Source: Algoriphagus sp. AGSA1
Lineage (GTDB): Bacteria; Bacteroidota; Bacteroidia; Cytophagales; Cyclobacteriaceae
Direction of reading: 5' to 3'
Length of the DNA stretch: 64,000 nucleotides
Assembly (NCBI RefSeq): GCF_021390545.1
Contig: NZ_JAJUWR010000013.1
Coordinates: 1-64,000, forward strand
Below, piece after piece: positions 9,304-19,069 of the stretch. The notes below the pieces were generated by a model. The model saw nothing but the letters and a program-made list of their open reading frames with translations. It did not search any database and had not been told where the DNA came from. How positions within the stretch are numbered: the stretch's first letter is position 1; each line of letters begins with the position of its first letter. A program made the position numbers and the translations under genes.

Positions 9304-10338
9304 ATGAGAGAAGATTATTTAAGTGGGGAAGACGAAAGTCTAAGCCCGAAGGACAGAGATTTCGAAAAAGCTTTACGCCCACTGAGCTTTGAGGATTTTA
9401 CAGGTCAATTTAAGATCGTGGAAAATCTACGTGTATTTGTGCTTGCCGCAAAGAGACGGAACGAGCCTTTGGACCATGTGTTGTTGCATGGTCCTCCAGG
9501 TTTGGGCAAAACTACCCTTAGCCACATTATAGCCAATGAGCTCCAGGCCGGTATTAAGATCACCTCTGGGCCTGTGCTGGATAAGCCTTCTGATCTGGCC
9601 GGATTACTGACCAACCTAGACGAAGGAGATGTGCTGTTTATTGATGAGATCCACCGGCTAAACCCTATTGTGGAAGAGTATCTGTATTCCGCTATGGAAG
9701 ACTTCCGCATTGATATTATGCTGGACTCAGGCCCCAATGCCAGGTCTGTTCAGATTTCTCTGAGTCCATTTACTCTGATAGGTGCTACCACACGGTCCGG
9801 ATTGCTTACTTCTCCGCTGCGGGCAAGGTTTGGGATCAATTCCAGACTGGAGTATTATGATGCTAAATTGCTGACGGATATAGTGAGCCGGTCTGCAGGT
9901 ATTTTACAGACTCCGATCGACGAAGTAGCTGCTTACGAAATCGCCAGAAGGAGCCGGGGCACACCCAGAATTGCCAATATGCTGTTGCGCCGGACAAGGG
10001 ATTTTGCACAGGTAAAAGGAAATGGTACCATTACCCTGGATATCGCCAAAATCGCACTGGATGCACTGGATGTAGATGTGAATGGTCTGGATGAAATGGA
10101 CAACAGAATCCTGCTGACCATCATAGAAAAATTCAAAGGAGGTCCAGTGGGTCTCAGCACTATCGCCACTGCCTGTGGCGAAGAAGCAGAGACAATAGAG
10201 GAAGTGTATGAGCCGTTCTTGATTCAGGAAGGCTATCTGAAAAGAACCGCCAGGGGAAGAATGGCGACGGAACTCGCCTACAAGCACCTAAAAATCAAAC
10301 CTGCCCAAGGAATGGGAGGGTTGTTTGAGGGAATATAA
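9304..10338 (+). CDS. ruvB: Holliday junction branch migration ATPase RuvB
   Basis: The protein has 344 residues from the ATG at 9304. The ATG at 9241 lies upstream of the likely promoter and adds non-homologous residues. It has Walker A GPPGLGKT (63-70), Walker B LFIDEIHR (111-118), the sensor and arginine-finger region [16 protein letters not shown], and the C-terminal winged helix ending at GMGGLFEG. RuvB hexamers with RuvA drive branch migration during recombinational repair. ruvA and ruvC are not in the window, which is common in this phylum. The gene runs against the local minus-strand trend. Confidence 0.97.
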   Translation: MREDYLSGEDESLSPKDRDFEKALRPLSFEDFTGQFKIVENLRVFVLAAKRRNEPLDHVLLHGPPGLGKTTLSHIIANELQAGIKITSGPVLDKPSDLAGLLTNLDEGDVLFIDEIHRLNPIVEEYLYSAMEDFRIDIMLDSGPNARSVQISLSPFTLIGATTRSGLLTSPLRARFGINSRLEYYDAKLLTDIVSRSAGILQTPIDEVAAYEIARRSRGTPRIANMLLRRTRDFAQVKGNGTITLDIAKIALDALDVDVNGLDEMDNRILLTIIEKFKGGPVGLSTIATACGEEAETIEEVYEPFLIQEGYLKRTARGRMATELAYKHLKIKPAQGMGGLFEGI

Positions 10339-10424
10339 AAATTTTAAGCCATTTATATCCAATAACAAATTGAATTCACAAAGGTTAGACTTAGTAACAA
10401 ACTAATGGCACCTTAAACAAAAAC

Positions 10425-10455
10425 CCGTTGGGCTATGAAAAACCAACGGCACTTT
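10425..10455. terminator. Probable terminator between convergent genes
   Basis: A 7-bp stem, CCGTTGG (10425-10431) with CCAACGG (10443-10449), has an A-run before it and CTTTTT after it. It lies between ruvB and the nuclease gene, so it could act in both directions. The stem is short, hence moderate confidence. Confidence 0.55.
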
Positions 10456-10463
10456 TTATCCTT

Positions 10464-11231
10464 TTACCCGTAAATCTCCTCCAGAATCTGCGCCAACCGT
10501 ACACTCGCAGCAATAAGTCTCTCTTCTAACAATTTTGAATTTTCGTAGCCATAAGCATAGGATATTTTCTTGTTTTCTGGCAGCATATAGATAGCTGGTC
10601 TGGCCGCTACAGCTTCAGCTAGCCAATCCTGCATAGTACCCGAGCGGTATTTACTGATTGTTTTTTTATCTATCCTTCTTAAAAGCTCATCACCGATTTC
10701 AGTATAGCTCATAGATTTACCATCCAGCATCCCACTATCCCAAACGGCGTGAAGATTAGTGGATTTTCCAAAGTACTGTACCTTCACATCGTTGCCTCCC
10801 TTGTCCTCTCCTGTGCCCACATGCAGCGGCTGATGGATATCCTCCACCAAGTGGATAAGCATTTTCAGCATTTCGGTTTCTTTCTGAGATTCGAGGTTCC
10901 CGGCCTTCAGTTCACTCTTGATACGATTGATTTCTACATAAATATTACCACCTTTTTCTTGGATTGATTCGTCATATTCACCGCTTTTGCTGGTCATGTA
11001 ATGCCAGGAATAGGCATAATCATAGGCATGGTCCGATTTGATATCATCCATCCAAGTTCCACTTCTGGCTATGGACATAGGATAAAGCACCTTTTCCACT
11101 TTTTTCCGAACAGACTTTTTCAGCTGTTTATCTGCCATGTACCCTATCAGATAGTGGCCTAGTTGACCCCAGGCAAAAGATTGGGTGACTAATAGAAAAA
11201 CAAGTATTGAAGTGGATAGAAGTTTTTTCAT
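10464..11231 (-). CDS. S1/P1-type zinc nuclease, secreted
   Basis: This 255-residue protein begins with a signal peptide that should be cut after QSFA, leaving tryptophan as the mature N-terminus (WGQLGH). In S1/P1 nucleases that N-terminal Trp binds zinc directly, which supports the predicted cleavage and the start at 11231. Further zinc ligands are seen in the DHAYDY/SWHYM region, HLVEDIHQPLHVG and the aspartate of GGNDVKV. The family degrades single-stranded RNA and DNA to 5' nucleotides, here in the periplasm or outside the cell, probably for phosphate or nucleotide scavenging. It is transcribed as a single gene. Confidence 0.9.
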   Translation of the reverse strand: MKKLLSTSILVFLLVTQSFAWGQLGHYLIGYMADKQLKKSVRKKVEKVLYPMSIARSGTWMDDIKSDHAYDYAYSWHYMTSKSGEYDESIQEKGGNIYVEINRIKSELKAGNLESQKETEMLKMLIHLVEDIHQPLHVGTGEDKGGNDVKVQYFGKSTNLHAVWDSGMLDGKSMSYTEIGDELLRRIDKKTISKYRSGTMQDWLAEAVAARPAIYMLPENKKISYAYGYENSKLLEERLIAASVRLAQILEEIYG

Positions 11232-11295
11232 GATAGGTGACATCTAGTAAAGAGGGAATTTACCGGAAAAGAGTCAAAGAGGCGTTACGACAAAA

Positions 11296-12486
11296 TTATC
11301 CTTCTTGGAGTTCAGAGATTGCCAAAAATGCCATGAGCCCTGATCCAATTTCCAGCGCATCTTCATCTATATCGAAAGTGGGTGTATGAACCCCAGAGGT
11401 AATTCCTTTGGCTTCATTTCTGGTACCCAATCTATAGAAGCAGCCGGCGACTTCCTGAGAATAGAAAGCAAAATCCTCTGCCGCCATCCAGATGTCCAGG
11501 TCAAGCACATTCTCTTCTCCCAGATAGGCTATTGCTGCCTGATGGGACCGTTCGGTCAGCTCTGGGTCATTTTTCAAAAAGGGATAGCCCTTTTTGATCT
11601 CAAAATCCACTTCTCCACCCATTCCTTCTACTATCCCTTTAGCAATTGAAAGCATTTTTTCATGTGCTTTTGCTCTCCAAGCTTCGTCTAACGTGCGGAA
11701 TGTACCTTGTATCTTCACTTCATTAGGAATCACATTAGTGGCTCCCAATGCCTCCACTCTTCCAAAGGAAAGCACAGAAGGGATCTTCGGACTGGCAGCT
11801 CTGCTGACCACCTGCTGCAATGCCACAATCATATGGGATGCGATCAAAACAGGATCAATCAACGTCTCAGGCATAGCCGCATGACCGCCTTTGCCTTTTA
11901 CTGTCACGTAGAGTTCATCAGCACTGGCCATATAGATTCCGGGACGGAAGCCCACTTTGCCCACTTCAATAAAGGGCATCACGTGCTGACCAATAATTCC
12001 GTTAGGCCGGGGATTTTCTAAAATTTTATCCGCAATCATGAGAGAAGCCCCACCGGGTGCTACTTCTTCCCCGGGCTGAAAGACCAGCTTTATTGTACCT
12101 TCAAATTCATCCCTGATTTCATGCAGAATTTTCGCAGCTCCCAATAAAGACGCTGTATGCACATCATGGCCGCAGGCATGCATAATGCCAGGTTTTGTGG
12201 ACTTGTAGGGAACATCATTTGCCTCAATTATAGGTAAAGCGTCCATATCCGCCCGAAGTGCTATTACCCGCTTTTCAGGGTTTTTCCCTTCTATCAGTAC
12301 TGCCCATCCAGTGTCGGCTTTTGACTCAATATGTGAGATTCCTATTTCTTGGAGTTTTTCCTTTACAAACTTTGCGGTGTTGTATTCTTGAAAAGACAGT
12401 TCCGGATTGGCGTGAAGGTGGCGACGGTTTGCAATTACTTCTTGTTTATAGGCTTTAGCCAGAGCTTTAATTTTGTCCTTCAGCAT
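11296..12486 (-). CDS. M20-family amidohydrolase (N-acyl-amino acid / hippurate hydrolase type)
   Basis: This 396-residue protein belongs to the M20D peptidase group, which cleaves N-acyl or aryl amides of amino acids with two metal ions. Seen are RRHLHANPELSF near the N-terminus, the metal-site segments MHACGHDVHTA and FQPGEEVAPGGA, and MAAEDFAFYS near the C-terminus. The start at 12486 (MLKDK) is preferred; an in-frame ATG at 12504 is possible. Either overlaps the upstream SPOR lipoprotein gene, so the two are probably cotranscribed. The substrate cannot be decided. Confidence 0.9.
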   Translation of the reverse strand: MLKDKIKALAKAYKQEVIANRRHLHANPELSFQEYNTAKFVKEKLQEIGISHIESKADTGWAVLIEGKNPEKRVIALRADMDALPIIEANDVPYKSTKPGIMHACGHDVHTASLLGAAKILHEIRDEFEGTIKLVFQPGEEVAPGGASLMIADKILENPRPNGIIGQHVMPFIEVGKVGFRPGIYMASADELYVTVKGKGGHAAMPETLIDPVLIASHMIVALQQVVSRAASPKIPSVLSFGRVEALGATNVIPNEVKIQGTFRTLDEAWRAKAHEKMLSIAKGIVEGMGGEVDFEIKKGYPFLKNDPELTERSHQAAIAYLGEENVLDLDIWMAAEDFAFYSQEVAGCFYRLGTRNEAKGITSGVHTPTFDIDEDALEIGSGLMAFLAISELQEG

Positions 12487-13015
12487 TTTCTTGGTTGAGT
12501 TCATTTAGCGTCTTGAATTCTTCCCGCTGAAAACGATCTTGAATTATCCTCGCGGTAGGGAATTCTGTTTTGACTTGGGCGAAGCTTTTTTGAGCTTCAA
12601 TTTTATGTGCGAATTTCCCGACCTTCACCAGGTATCTAGGCTGCTGGTATTGCATCTCTGGCACCAAATCAGGAAAGTTTGCCACAAGATCATCACGGGT
12701 TTTAAAGGCTTTTGTACGGTCAATTCCTGAATACACCAATACAGAGTATCCACTGAAATAAGGCTCAGACTTATTCTTACTGAGTAAGCTTTCCTGTATT
12801 TGATCCAACTGCCCATCAATCGCCTCTGTGGACTCTGGGTATTCTCCCAAGGAGGGTTTTGAATTCATCTGTGCCCGGTAATCTGGATATTCCGGAAGAG
12901 AAGGTTCCAGATTTTCTTGATACCTAGCGTAATTAGATGCTGATGCAGAGGTTTTGCCTGTGGATTTACATCCAGCAAATAATAGTAAAAATCCTAAAAC
13001 CCAGAAAATTCTCAT
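12467..13015 (-). CDS. SPOR-domain lipoprotein
   Basis: This 182-residue protein has a lipoprotein signal ending FLLLFAGC, so the mature protein starts at cysteine 16. A low-complexity linker follows, then a SPOR-like domain at about residues 97-165, with the repeat pattern YSVLVYSG and YLVKVGKF. SPOR domains bind peptidoglycan stripped of side peptides, often at division sites. The gene lies 7 bases after the secA stop codon on the same strand and overlaps the peptidase gene. It probably belongs to the secA transcript. Confidence 0.85.
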   Translation of the reverse strand: MRIFWVLGFLLLFAGCKSTGKTSASASNYARYQENLEPSLPEYPDYRAQMNSKPSLGEYPESTEAIDGQLDQIQESLLSKNKSEPYFSGYSVLVYSGIDRTKAFKTRDDLVANFPDLVPEMQYQQPRYLVKVGKFAHKIEAQKSFAQVKTEFPTARIIQDRFQREEFKTLNELNQENAEGQN

Positions 13016-13022
13016 GTCTCCT

Positions 13023-16000
13023 TTAATTATCGATGATTACACATTTTCCCTCCTGCACATCCTGTTCCACACTTTTATATTTCACATCAGTTTTGGTGGT
13101 GCCATTGGTGTATTGCACAGAGACTTTATCATTTCTTCCATACACCTTATCTGATTTTCTAGGAGCTACGACCTGAGGAGTAGGTCGTCCGGCATTGGCC
13201 GCGGCTGCAGCGGCACGGTTAGCGCCAGGGTTCAGGGTGCTTCCCACATCTGCTTTTGAAGCCTGCACCTTCGCTTCCGCTGCTCTTTGAGGAGCGGCCG
13301 CATGTACTTGATTAGGATCTTGCTTAGGCAGGTCTGCTCTGGTCAAGAATGATGTCATGTCCTCATTCAACTTGCCTATAAAGCGCTTGAACATCTCAAA
13401 GGCCTCAAACTTGTAAATGAGTAGGGGATCTTTTTGCTCATAGACGGCATTTTGAACCGACTGTTTCAGATCATCCATATCACGGAGATGCTCTTTCCAG
13501 TTTTGATCAATTATCGCAAGGGATACATTTTTCTCAATAGCCCTCACCAGTTCCCTGCCGCCTGTGTTTACGGTATTTTCAAGATTTACAACTACCCCGA
13601 TTTGCTTGATTCCATCAGAGATGGGAACCATAATATCTTTTACGGTAGCGCCTCTTTCTTCCTGAACCCGCTTAAAGATCGGTAGAGCAGTGCTCATCAT
13701 TTGCTCACTTTTTTTCTGATAAGCTTCGAATGCTATGGTATATAACTCCTGGGTCAACTGGCCTGCATCCTTTGATTTGAGATCATTTTCCGTAATGTTA
13801 TGATCTACGCCTAAGGTGGTAAAGACATTCATTCTAAAGTCTTCTGCATCGCCATTGGACTTGCCTATATCTACGAGACCTTCACAGACATCATACATAA
13901 TATTAAGGATGTCCAGTTCCAGCCTTTCTCCTTTAAGCGCGTTTCTCCGTCTCTTATATACTACCTCACGCTGGGAGTTCATCACATCATCGTATTCAAG
14001 CAGTCTCTTTCTGGTTCCAAAGTTGTTTTCCTCTACTTTACGCTGGGCCCGTTCGATCGACTTGGAAATCATGCTATGCTGTATGACTTCGCCTTCTTCC
14101 AGCCCCATCCTGTCCATCAACTTGGCTATACGATCAGAGCCAAAAAGACGCATCAGACTATCCTCCAATGAAACAAAGAACTGGGAAGACCCCACATCTC
14201 CCTGCCGTCCTGATCTACCACGGAGCTGTCTGTCCACACGTCTGGATTCATGACGCTCAGTACCAATGATAGCCAAACCTCCGGCTTTTCTGGCTTCCGG
14301 GGTCAATTTAATATCCGTGCCACGACCCGCCATGTTGGTAGCAATAGTTACAGTACCCGCCTGACCCGCAATAGCAACTACATCAGCTTCCTTTGCATGC
14401 TGCTTTGCGTTCAGTACCTGGTGCGGAATCTTCTTTAGGGTCAACATCCTGCTCAGTACTTCGGAGATTTCCACAGAGGTGGTACCCACCAGTACAGGTC
14501 GTCCCGCAGCTACCAGCTCATTGATTTCATCACCAACGGCATTGAACTTTTCACGGACAGTCTTATAAACTTTGTCGTCCCGATCTTCTCTAATAATCGG
14601 CTTATTGGTAGGGATGACCACTACATCCAATTTGTAGATTTCCCAGAATTCCCCGGCTTCAGTCTCTGCCGTACCGGTCATACCAGCCAGCTTGTGGTAC
14701 ATTCTGAAGTAGTTTTGCAGTGTAATGGTAGCGTAGGTTTGGGTAGCATCTTCCACTTTCACGTTTTCCTTGGCCTCAATCGCCTGGTGCAACCCATCTG
14801 AGTAGCGACGGCCTTCCATCACACGCCCGGTCTGCTCATCCACGATCTTCACTTTACCATCTACCAGAATATATTCTGTATCCCGCTCAAACATGCAGTA
14901 GGCTTTGAGGAGTTGATTGACAGTATGGATGCGTTGGGCTTTTACGCTATAATCTTTGATCGCTTCTTCTTTTCGAACCAGTTTTTCGGTGTCGGAAATA
15001 CCTTCTTCTTTTTCCAGATCTGCAATCACGACTCCTATGTCTGGAAGAATGAAAAACTCTGTGTTTTCATTCTTAGTAGTCATCGTCTCGATGCCTCGGT
15101 CTGTCAGATCGACTACGTTTGTTTTTTCATCAATTGTAAACAAAAGCGGCTCATCTGCCTCAGGCATTTGTCGTTTGTTATCCTGCAGGTAGTAGTTTTC
15201 CGTTTTCTGAAGAATCACGCGGATTCCTGGTTCAGAAAGATATTTGATCAAAGGCTTGTACTTTGGCATTCCGCGGAATGCCCTAAAAAGTGCCAACCCG
15301 CCTTCTTTCTCATTGCCGTCAGCGATCATTTTTTTGGCAGAGCTAAGGAAGCCTTGGATCAATTTGCGTTGCTCATCCACTAGCGTTGAGACTCTTGGCT
15401 TCATTTCATCAAACTCATGCACATCGCCCTTGGGCACAGGCCCGGATATGATCAGAGGAGTTCTTGCATCATCAATCAGCACAGAATCGACCTCATCTAT
15501 CATAGCAAAATGGTGCTTACCTTGGACTAGGTCTCCGGCTTCGCGGGCCATGTTGTCCCTCAGGTAATCAAACCCGAACTCGTTATTGGTTCCGTAAACT
15601 ATATCGGACGCATAAGCTCGCTTTCTACCCTCAGAATTTGGCTGAAACTTATCTATGCAATTCACCGATAATCCGTGAAATTCAAAAAGCGGCGCATTCC
15701 ATTCGGAATCACGCTTGGCCAGGTAATCATTGACCGTAACGATATGCACTCCTCTTCCGGCAAGGGCATTTAGATATGCCGGTAGGGTAGATACCAAGGT
15801 TTTACCTTCCCCGGTGGCCATTTCGGCAATTTTTCCTTTGTGGAGCACCATACCACCGATCAGCTGTACATCGTAATGGACCATGTCCCAGACCACTTCA
15901 GTACCCGCTGCCATCCATTTGTTGTGCCAGATCGCTTCATCGCCCTGGATTTCCACGTTCGGCTTGTTGGCGGCCAGTTCACGATCACGGTCAGAGGCCT

Positions 16001-16403
16001 GTACCACAAGCTTTCCATTCTCCTTAAAACGTCTTGCTGTTTCTTTTACTACAGCAAATGCCTTTGGCAAAACCTTTTCCAAGACTACCTCCAAGGCCAC
16101 ATTCCGGTCTTTCTCTATCTGCTCTATCTGGTTGAAAAGCTGGTCTTTTTCATGAATCGCCTTCACTGGCAACTCCTCCACCTTTGATCTTATGGCGCTG
16201 ATCTTATCATCAATCTCCTTTAGGTGGGCGTTGATTTCTGCTTTGATTTCCGCAGTTTTAGACCTCAGTTCATCATCACTGGCATTCTTCAGCTCAGAAA
16301 AGACCTCGTTGATCTGTTTGACTAAGGGGAGAAGTTCTTTTATATCTCGGTCGGACTTGGTTCCAAATACTTTTGCAAGTCCTTTTGCTATAATATCTAA
16401 CAT
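13023..16403 (-). CDS. secA: Preprotein translocase ATPase SecA
   Basis: SecA drives Sec-dependent export through SecYEG. The length of 1126 residues is long compared with about 900 in E. coli but usual for Bacteroidota, with extra coiled material in the N-terminal 150 residues. Walker A ATGEGKT is at 196-202. Further marks are MIDEVDSVLIDDARTP, the helicase motif TNMAGRGTDI, and GRSGRQGD. The C-terminal 90 residues are Ala-rich and lack the cysteine-rich SEC-C zinc site, so SecB-type docking is not expected. A promoter-like box lies 33 bases upstream. Confidence 0.98.
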   Translation of the reverse strand: MLDIIAKGLAKVFGTKSDRDIKELLPLVKQINEVFSELKNASDDELRSKTAEIKAEINAHLKEIDDKISAIRSKVEELPVKAIHEKDQLFNQIEQIEKDRNVALEVVLEKVLPKAFAVVKETARRFKENGKLVVQASDRDRELAANKPNVEIQGDEAIWHNKWMAAGTEVVWDMVHYDVQLIGGMVLHKGKIAEMATGEGKTLVSTLPAYLNALAGRGVHIVTVNDYLAKRDSEWNAPLFEFHGLSVNCIDKFQPNSEGRKRAYASDIVYGTNNEFGFDYLRDNMAREAGDLVQGKHHFAMIDEVDSVLIDDARTPLIISGPVPKGDVHEFDEMKPRVSTLVDEQRKLIQGFLSSAKKMIADGNEKEGGLALFRAFRGMPKYKPLIKYLSEPGIRVILQKTENYYLQDNKRQMPEADEPLLFTIDEKTNVVDLTDRGIETMTTKNENTEFFILPDIGVVIADLEKEEGISDTEKLVRKEEAIKDYSVKAQRIHTVNQLLKAYCMFERDTEYILVDGKVKIVDEQTGRVMEGRRYSDGLHQAIEAKENVKVEDATQTYATITLQNYFRMYHKLAGMTGTAETEAGEFWEIYKLDVVVIPTNKPIIREDRDDKVYKTVREKFNAVGDEINELVAAGRPVLVGTTSVEISEVLSRMLTLKKIPHQVLNAKQHAKEADVVAIAGQAGTVTIATNMAGRGTDIKLTPEARKAGGLAIIGTERHESRRVDRQLRGRSGRQGDVGSSQFFVSLEDSLMRLFGSDRIAKLMDRMGLEEGEVIQHSMISKSIERAQRKVEENNFGTRKRLLEYDDVMNSQREVVYKRRRNALKGERLELDILNIMYDVCEGLVDIGKSNGDAEDFRMNVFTTLGVDHNITENDLKSKDAGQLTQELYTIAFEAYQKKSEQMMSTALPIFKRVQEERGATVKDIMVPISDGIKQIGVVVNLENTVNTGGRELVRAIEKNVSLAIIDQNWKEHLRDMDDLKQSVQNAVYEQKDPLLIYKFEAFEMFKRFIGKLNEDMTSFLTRADLPKQDPNQVHAAAPQRAAEAKVQASKADVGSTLNPGANRAAAAAANAGRPTPQVVAPRKSDKVYGRNDKVSVQYTNGTTKTDVKYKSVEQDVQEGKCVIIDN

Positions 16404-16428
16404 GCTAGCTTTTTGTGATTCTCTATAT

Positions 16429-16449
16429 AGGGCTTCAAAATTAAGCCCT
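16429..16449 (-). promoter_or_regulatory. secA promoter box inside a palindrome
   Basis: Read on the minus strand, TAATTTTG (16443 to 16436) matches TAnnTTTG. It lies inside a 7-bp inverted repeat AGGGCTT / AAGCCCT (16449-16443 and 16435-16429). The palindrome could be an operator or a leader hairpin. There is no good T-run on the minus strand, so it is not a terminator for dapF. Confidence 0.35.
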
Positions 16450-16505
16450 TTTTGTTATAATTGATAATAAAACCAGTTCATCGGAGCAGAACTCTTCTTG
16501 GTTGG

Positions 16506-17279
16506 TTAAACGCTTATTTTTCCTCTGTAAACCTGCTCAGCTGGCCCTATAAGCCATATTTCTTTATAGGTTCCGTCTAATTCGGCTTTAAACTCTACGG
16601 CCAAATCACCACCAAGGGTTTTTATTTTGATCAATGCTACAGGTCGGTCTTTACCAAACGTGATTGCGGCCGCAGTCACGCCGGTGCCGCAAGAAAGTGT
16701 CTCATTTTCCACGCCTCTTTCATAAGTACGGACGAAGATCTCATCATCCGTGAGTTTTTGCACAAAATTGACATTTGTGCCGGATGGCGCATACATCTGG
16801 TCATATCTCACCTTCTTTCCTTCTTCAAAAACGGAATAGCCTGCTACATCATCGACAAATCGGATGTGATGTGGTGAACCTGTGTTGACAAAAGAATCGC
16901 CCTCTTTCTCTTCTATTCCTGCTACATCCCCCATCAGCAGATGCACAAGACCATCTTTCAACACAGCTTCATGTACCCCATCTATGGCAAGGAATTTCGT
17001 TCTCTCTTCCAGAATGCCTAGGAAGGCTGAAAAAGCCACCGCACACCTTGCTCCGTTGCCACACATACTCTGGCTTCCGTCGGCATTGAAATAGATCATT
17101 TCAAAATCATAAACCTTATGATTTCTAATCAATATTAACCCGTCAGCACCTATACCAAACTTTCTATCACATAGCCTGCTGATCAGTTTTAAATCCGTCT
17201 CGTCAAACTTTGCGGCACGGTCATCGATCATGATGAAGTCATTGCCGGTTCCCTGATATTTGTAGAATGAAATTTCCAT
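16506..17279 (-). CDS. dapF: Diaminopimelate epimerase
   Basis: This 257-residue enzyme interconverts LL- and meso-diaminopimelate for lysine and peptidoglycan synthesis, without a cofactor. Both catalytic cysteines are present: C73 in MCGNGARC and C197 in SCGTGVTA. The N-terminal FYKYQGTGNDF is the family signature. The gene is slightly shorter than the E. coli enzyme (274). It lies 102 bases upstream of secA on the same strand and may read into it, although secA seems to have its own promoter. Confidence 0.96.
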   Translation of the reverse strand: MEISFYKYQGTGNDFIMIDDRAAKFDETDLKLISRLCDRKFGIGADGLILIRNHKVYDFEMIYFNADGSQSMCGNGARCAVAFSAFLGILEERTKFLAIDGVHEAVLKDGLVHLLMGDVAGIEEKEGDSFVNTGSPHHIRFVDDVAGYSVFEEGKKVRYDQMYAPSGTNVNFVQKLTDDEIFVRTYERGVENETLSCGTGVTAAAITFGKDRPVALIKIKTLGGDLAVEFKAELDGTYKEIWLIGPAEQVYRGKISV

Positions 17280-17356
17280 TGAAAGTTAAAGTGTATTTCT
17301 GGACAAAAACCCATCCAAGCGGTTGTGGAAATACAAACATATACATCTTGTCGCAA

Positions 17357-17377
17357 AATCAGACGTATTGTCTGATT
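17357..17377. promoter_or_regulatory. Palindrome in the dapF / MazG-like divergent region
   Basis: A perfect 8-bp inverted repeat, AATCAGAC and GTCTGATT, surrounds a 5-base spacer. It lies 78 bases before dapF and about 170 before the MazG-like gene. It could be an operator. The rest of this 269-base gap (17280-17548) shows nothing recognisable. Confidence 0.3.
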
Positions 17378-17548
17378 CTCAAATTAAAAACCGCCAGAAA
17401 TTGATTCGAATTTAGTTAATACCACGGTGATAATATGAAAAGGAAACCAATGAATTGATAAAGCAAGTAGCAGAATTTTAGTAAAACAGAGCCAAAATCC
17501 AGTCTTTTTCATTTATTTCAACCTTTCATTTATTCCAATTATTATCTT

Positions 17549-18019
17549 ATGCAAGATCCAAAATCGCTGACTTCTGTTGCCCTATTTCACGAAACCTTCA
17601 AGCACCCGGTATTGCCTTCCCCTGCCATCCCGGAGAAAGTAAGGTGCGATCTACGTGTTTCTCTTCTGGCCGAAGAGCTGAAAGAACTCCAAGAAGCCAT
17701 TGTGAATAATGATTTGGTAGAAGTAGCCGATGCACTATGCGATTTGCAGTACGTATTATCCGGTGCGATACTGGAATTTGGTTTAGGAGAAAAATTCAAA
17801 ACACTTTTCGATGAAGTGCAGCGGTCAAATATGAGCAAAGCCTGCAAAACCGAAGATGAGGCAAAAGCTACCGTGGCCCATTACAATGCAAAGGGCACTG
17901 AATGCTTCTATGAAAAAGAAGGGGATGTATTTTTGGTATTCAGGGAAGGGGATAGAAAAACACTCAAGTCAGTCAATTATTCTCCGGCAGATCTGACAAG
18001 CATTATAGAAGGGAACTAG
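17549..18019 (+). CDS. MazG-like all-alpha NTP pyrophosphohydrolase
   Basis: This 156-residue protein has the metal-binding pattern of the MazG/PRA-PH superfamily: LLAEELKELQEA (residues about 40-51), then VEVADALCDLQYV (57-69), giving the two E/D pairs that hold magnesium. Such enzymes hydrolyse nucleoside or phosphoribosyl triphosphates to monophosphates. It is not HisE, since it is not with his genes and the C-terminal 60 residues differ. It probably does housecleaning of odd nucleotides. Its 3' end overlaps the convergent MscS gene by 17 bases. Confidence 0.8.
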   Translation: MQDPKSLTSVALFHETFKHPVLPSPAIPEKVRCDLRVSLLAEELKELQEAIVNNDLVEVADALCDLQYVLSGAILEFGLGEKFKTLFDEVQRSNMSKACKTEDEAKATVAHYNAKGTECFYEKEGDVFLVFREGDRKTLKSVNYSPADLTSIIEGN

Positions 18020-18872
18020 GGATTGAGGATTTAAAATCCTTTCCCTGATAATTCTTCAGTTCCACCACATGTGCCGGCATATTAAAGCCGGCCTTTTCCA
18101 AGGTAGTCAGTACCTTCAAAATAGCCTGTGTCTTCACTTCAGGATCAGAAATGGTCCGTTGGAAAGTGTTGACCCAAAAAGTTACTTGGACATTGAGGGT
18201 ACTCTCTGCCAACTCCATCACCCAAACCCCCGGGACTTTCGGGCTTTCCAAGACTCCCGGCACTTGAAGTATGGTTTTTCTAATCAAGTCTATCGCTGCC
18301 TGATAGTCCGACCCATAGTCCAGTCCGATAATAAAGTCATAGCGCAGAAACCCATCAATAGTAAAGTTGATCAGAGGATTTTTGATTATCACGGCATTTG
18401 GAATAAAAACATCCTTGCCATCCCCTGTTTTGATCTGAGTATCCCTAAGATTAAGTGTAAGTACCTTCCCCTTTAGCCCATTAATATCCACAATATCGCC
18501 CACCCTAAAGGGACGCTTAAATGCTAAGATTATCCCCGCCAGGAAGTTTTCCCCAATATCCTTCAGCGCAAAACCAATAATAAAAGCAGAAATCCCTGCC
18601 CCGGCAAGCATACCTGAGATCACCCCATTCAAGCCTATTATCCTAAAAACGACAAGCAAGCCTGCTAATATCACCAAAGTCCCGAATATTCCTGCGAGAA
18701 AGTCAGCAAGGAGATGGTCGTCCATACGCTTAATCAGACGGTTTCGTAACAAATTCCTTGATTTGCGGGCTAAGAATAAAAATGCTAAAAAAACAGCCAG
18801 TGCTATTCCGGCAATAATCAACCATTGCTGTAGAATAGACCACTCCAGAGAGAAATGTTCGAATAACTTCAT
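18003..18872 (-). CDS. MscS-family mechanosensitive channel
   Basis: The protein has 289 residues from the ATG at 18872 (MKLFEHF); an ATG at 18899 is in frame. Three transmembrane segments lie in the first 115 residues. The third is glycine/alanine-rich (LAGAGISAFIIGFALKDIG), the pore-lining TM3 of MscS. The beta domain follows, with FRVGDIVDINGLKGKV and the FIPNAVIIKNPLINFT segment. It protects against sudden osmotic downshift by releasing solutes. It is convergent with the MazG-like gene. Confidence 0.93.
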   Translation of the reverse strand: MKLFEHFSLEWSILQQWLIIAGIALAVFLAFLFLARKSRNLLRNRLIKRMDDHLLADFLAGIFGTLVILAGLLVVFRIIGLNGVISGMLAGAGISAFIIGFALKDIGENFLAGIILAFKRPFRVGDIVDINGLKGKVLTLNLRDTQIKTGDGKDVFIPNAVIIKNPLINFTIDGFLRYDFIIGLDYGSDYQAAIDLIRKTILQVPGVLESPKVPGVWVMELAESTLNVQVTFWVNTFQRTISDPEVKTQAILKVLTTLEKAGFNMPAHVVELKNYQGKDFKSSIPSSLL

Positions 18873-19069
18873 CCTGTTTAAAATACAAAAAAAGTGCAAA
18901 ATGTGGACAGCTCGGCATTACATTCCCTTAATGTAAGACTGAATTCTCTAATAATACAACACCTGTGAACTCAACACAGATCAACCCCAAAAGCTTGGGA
19001 TGTATTCGGTACCGCTCTGTGGAAAATTGGTTTATCCGCTTTTTATTCCCCTAACATCGTCTTTCATTT

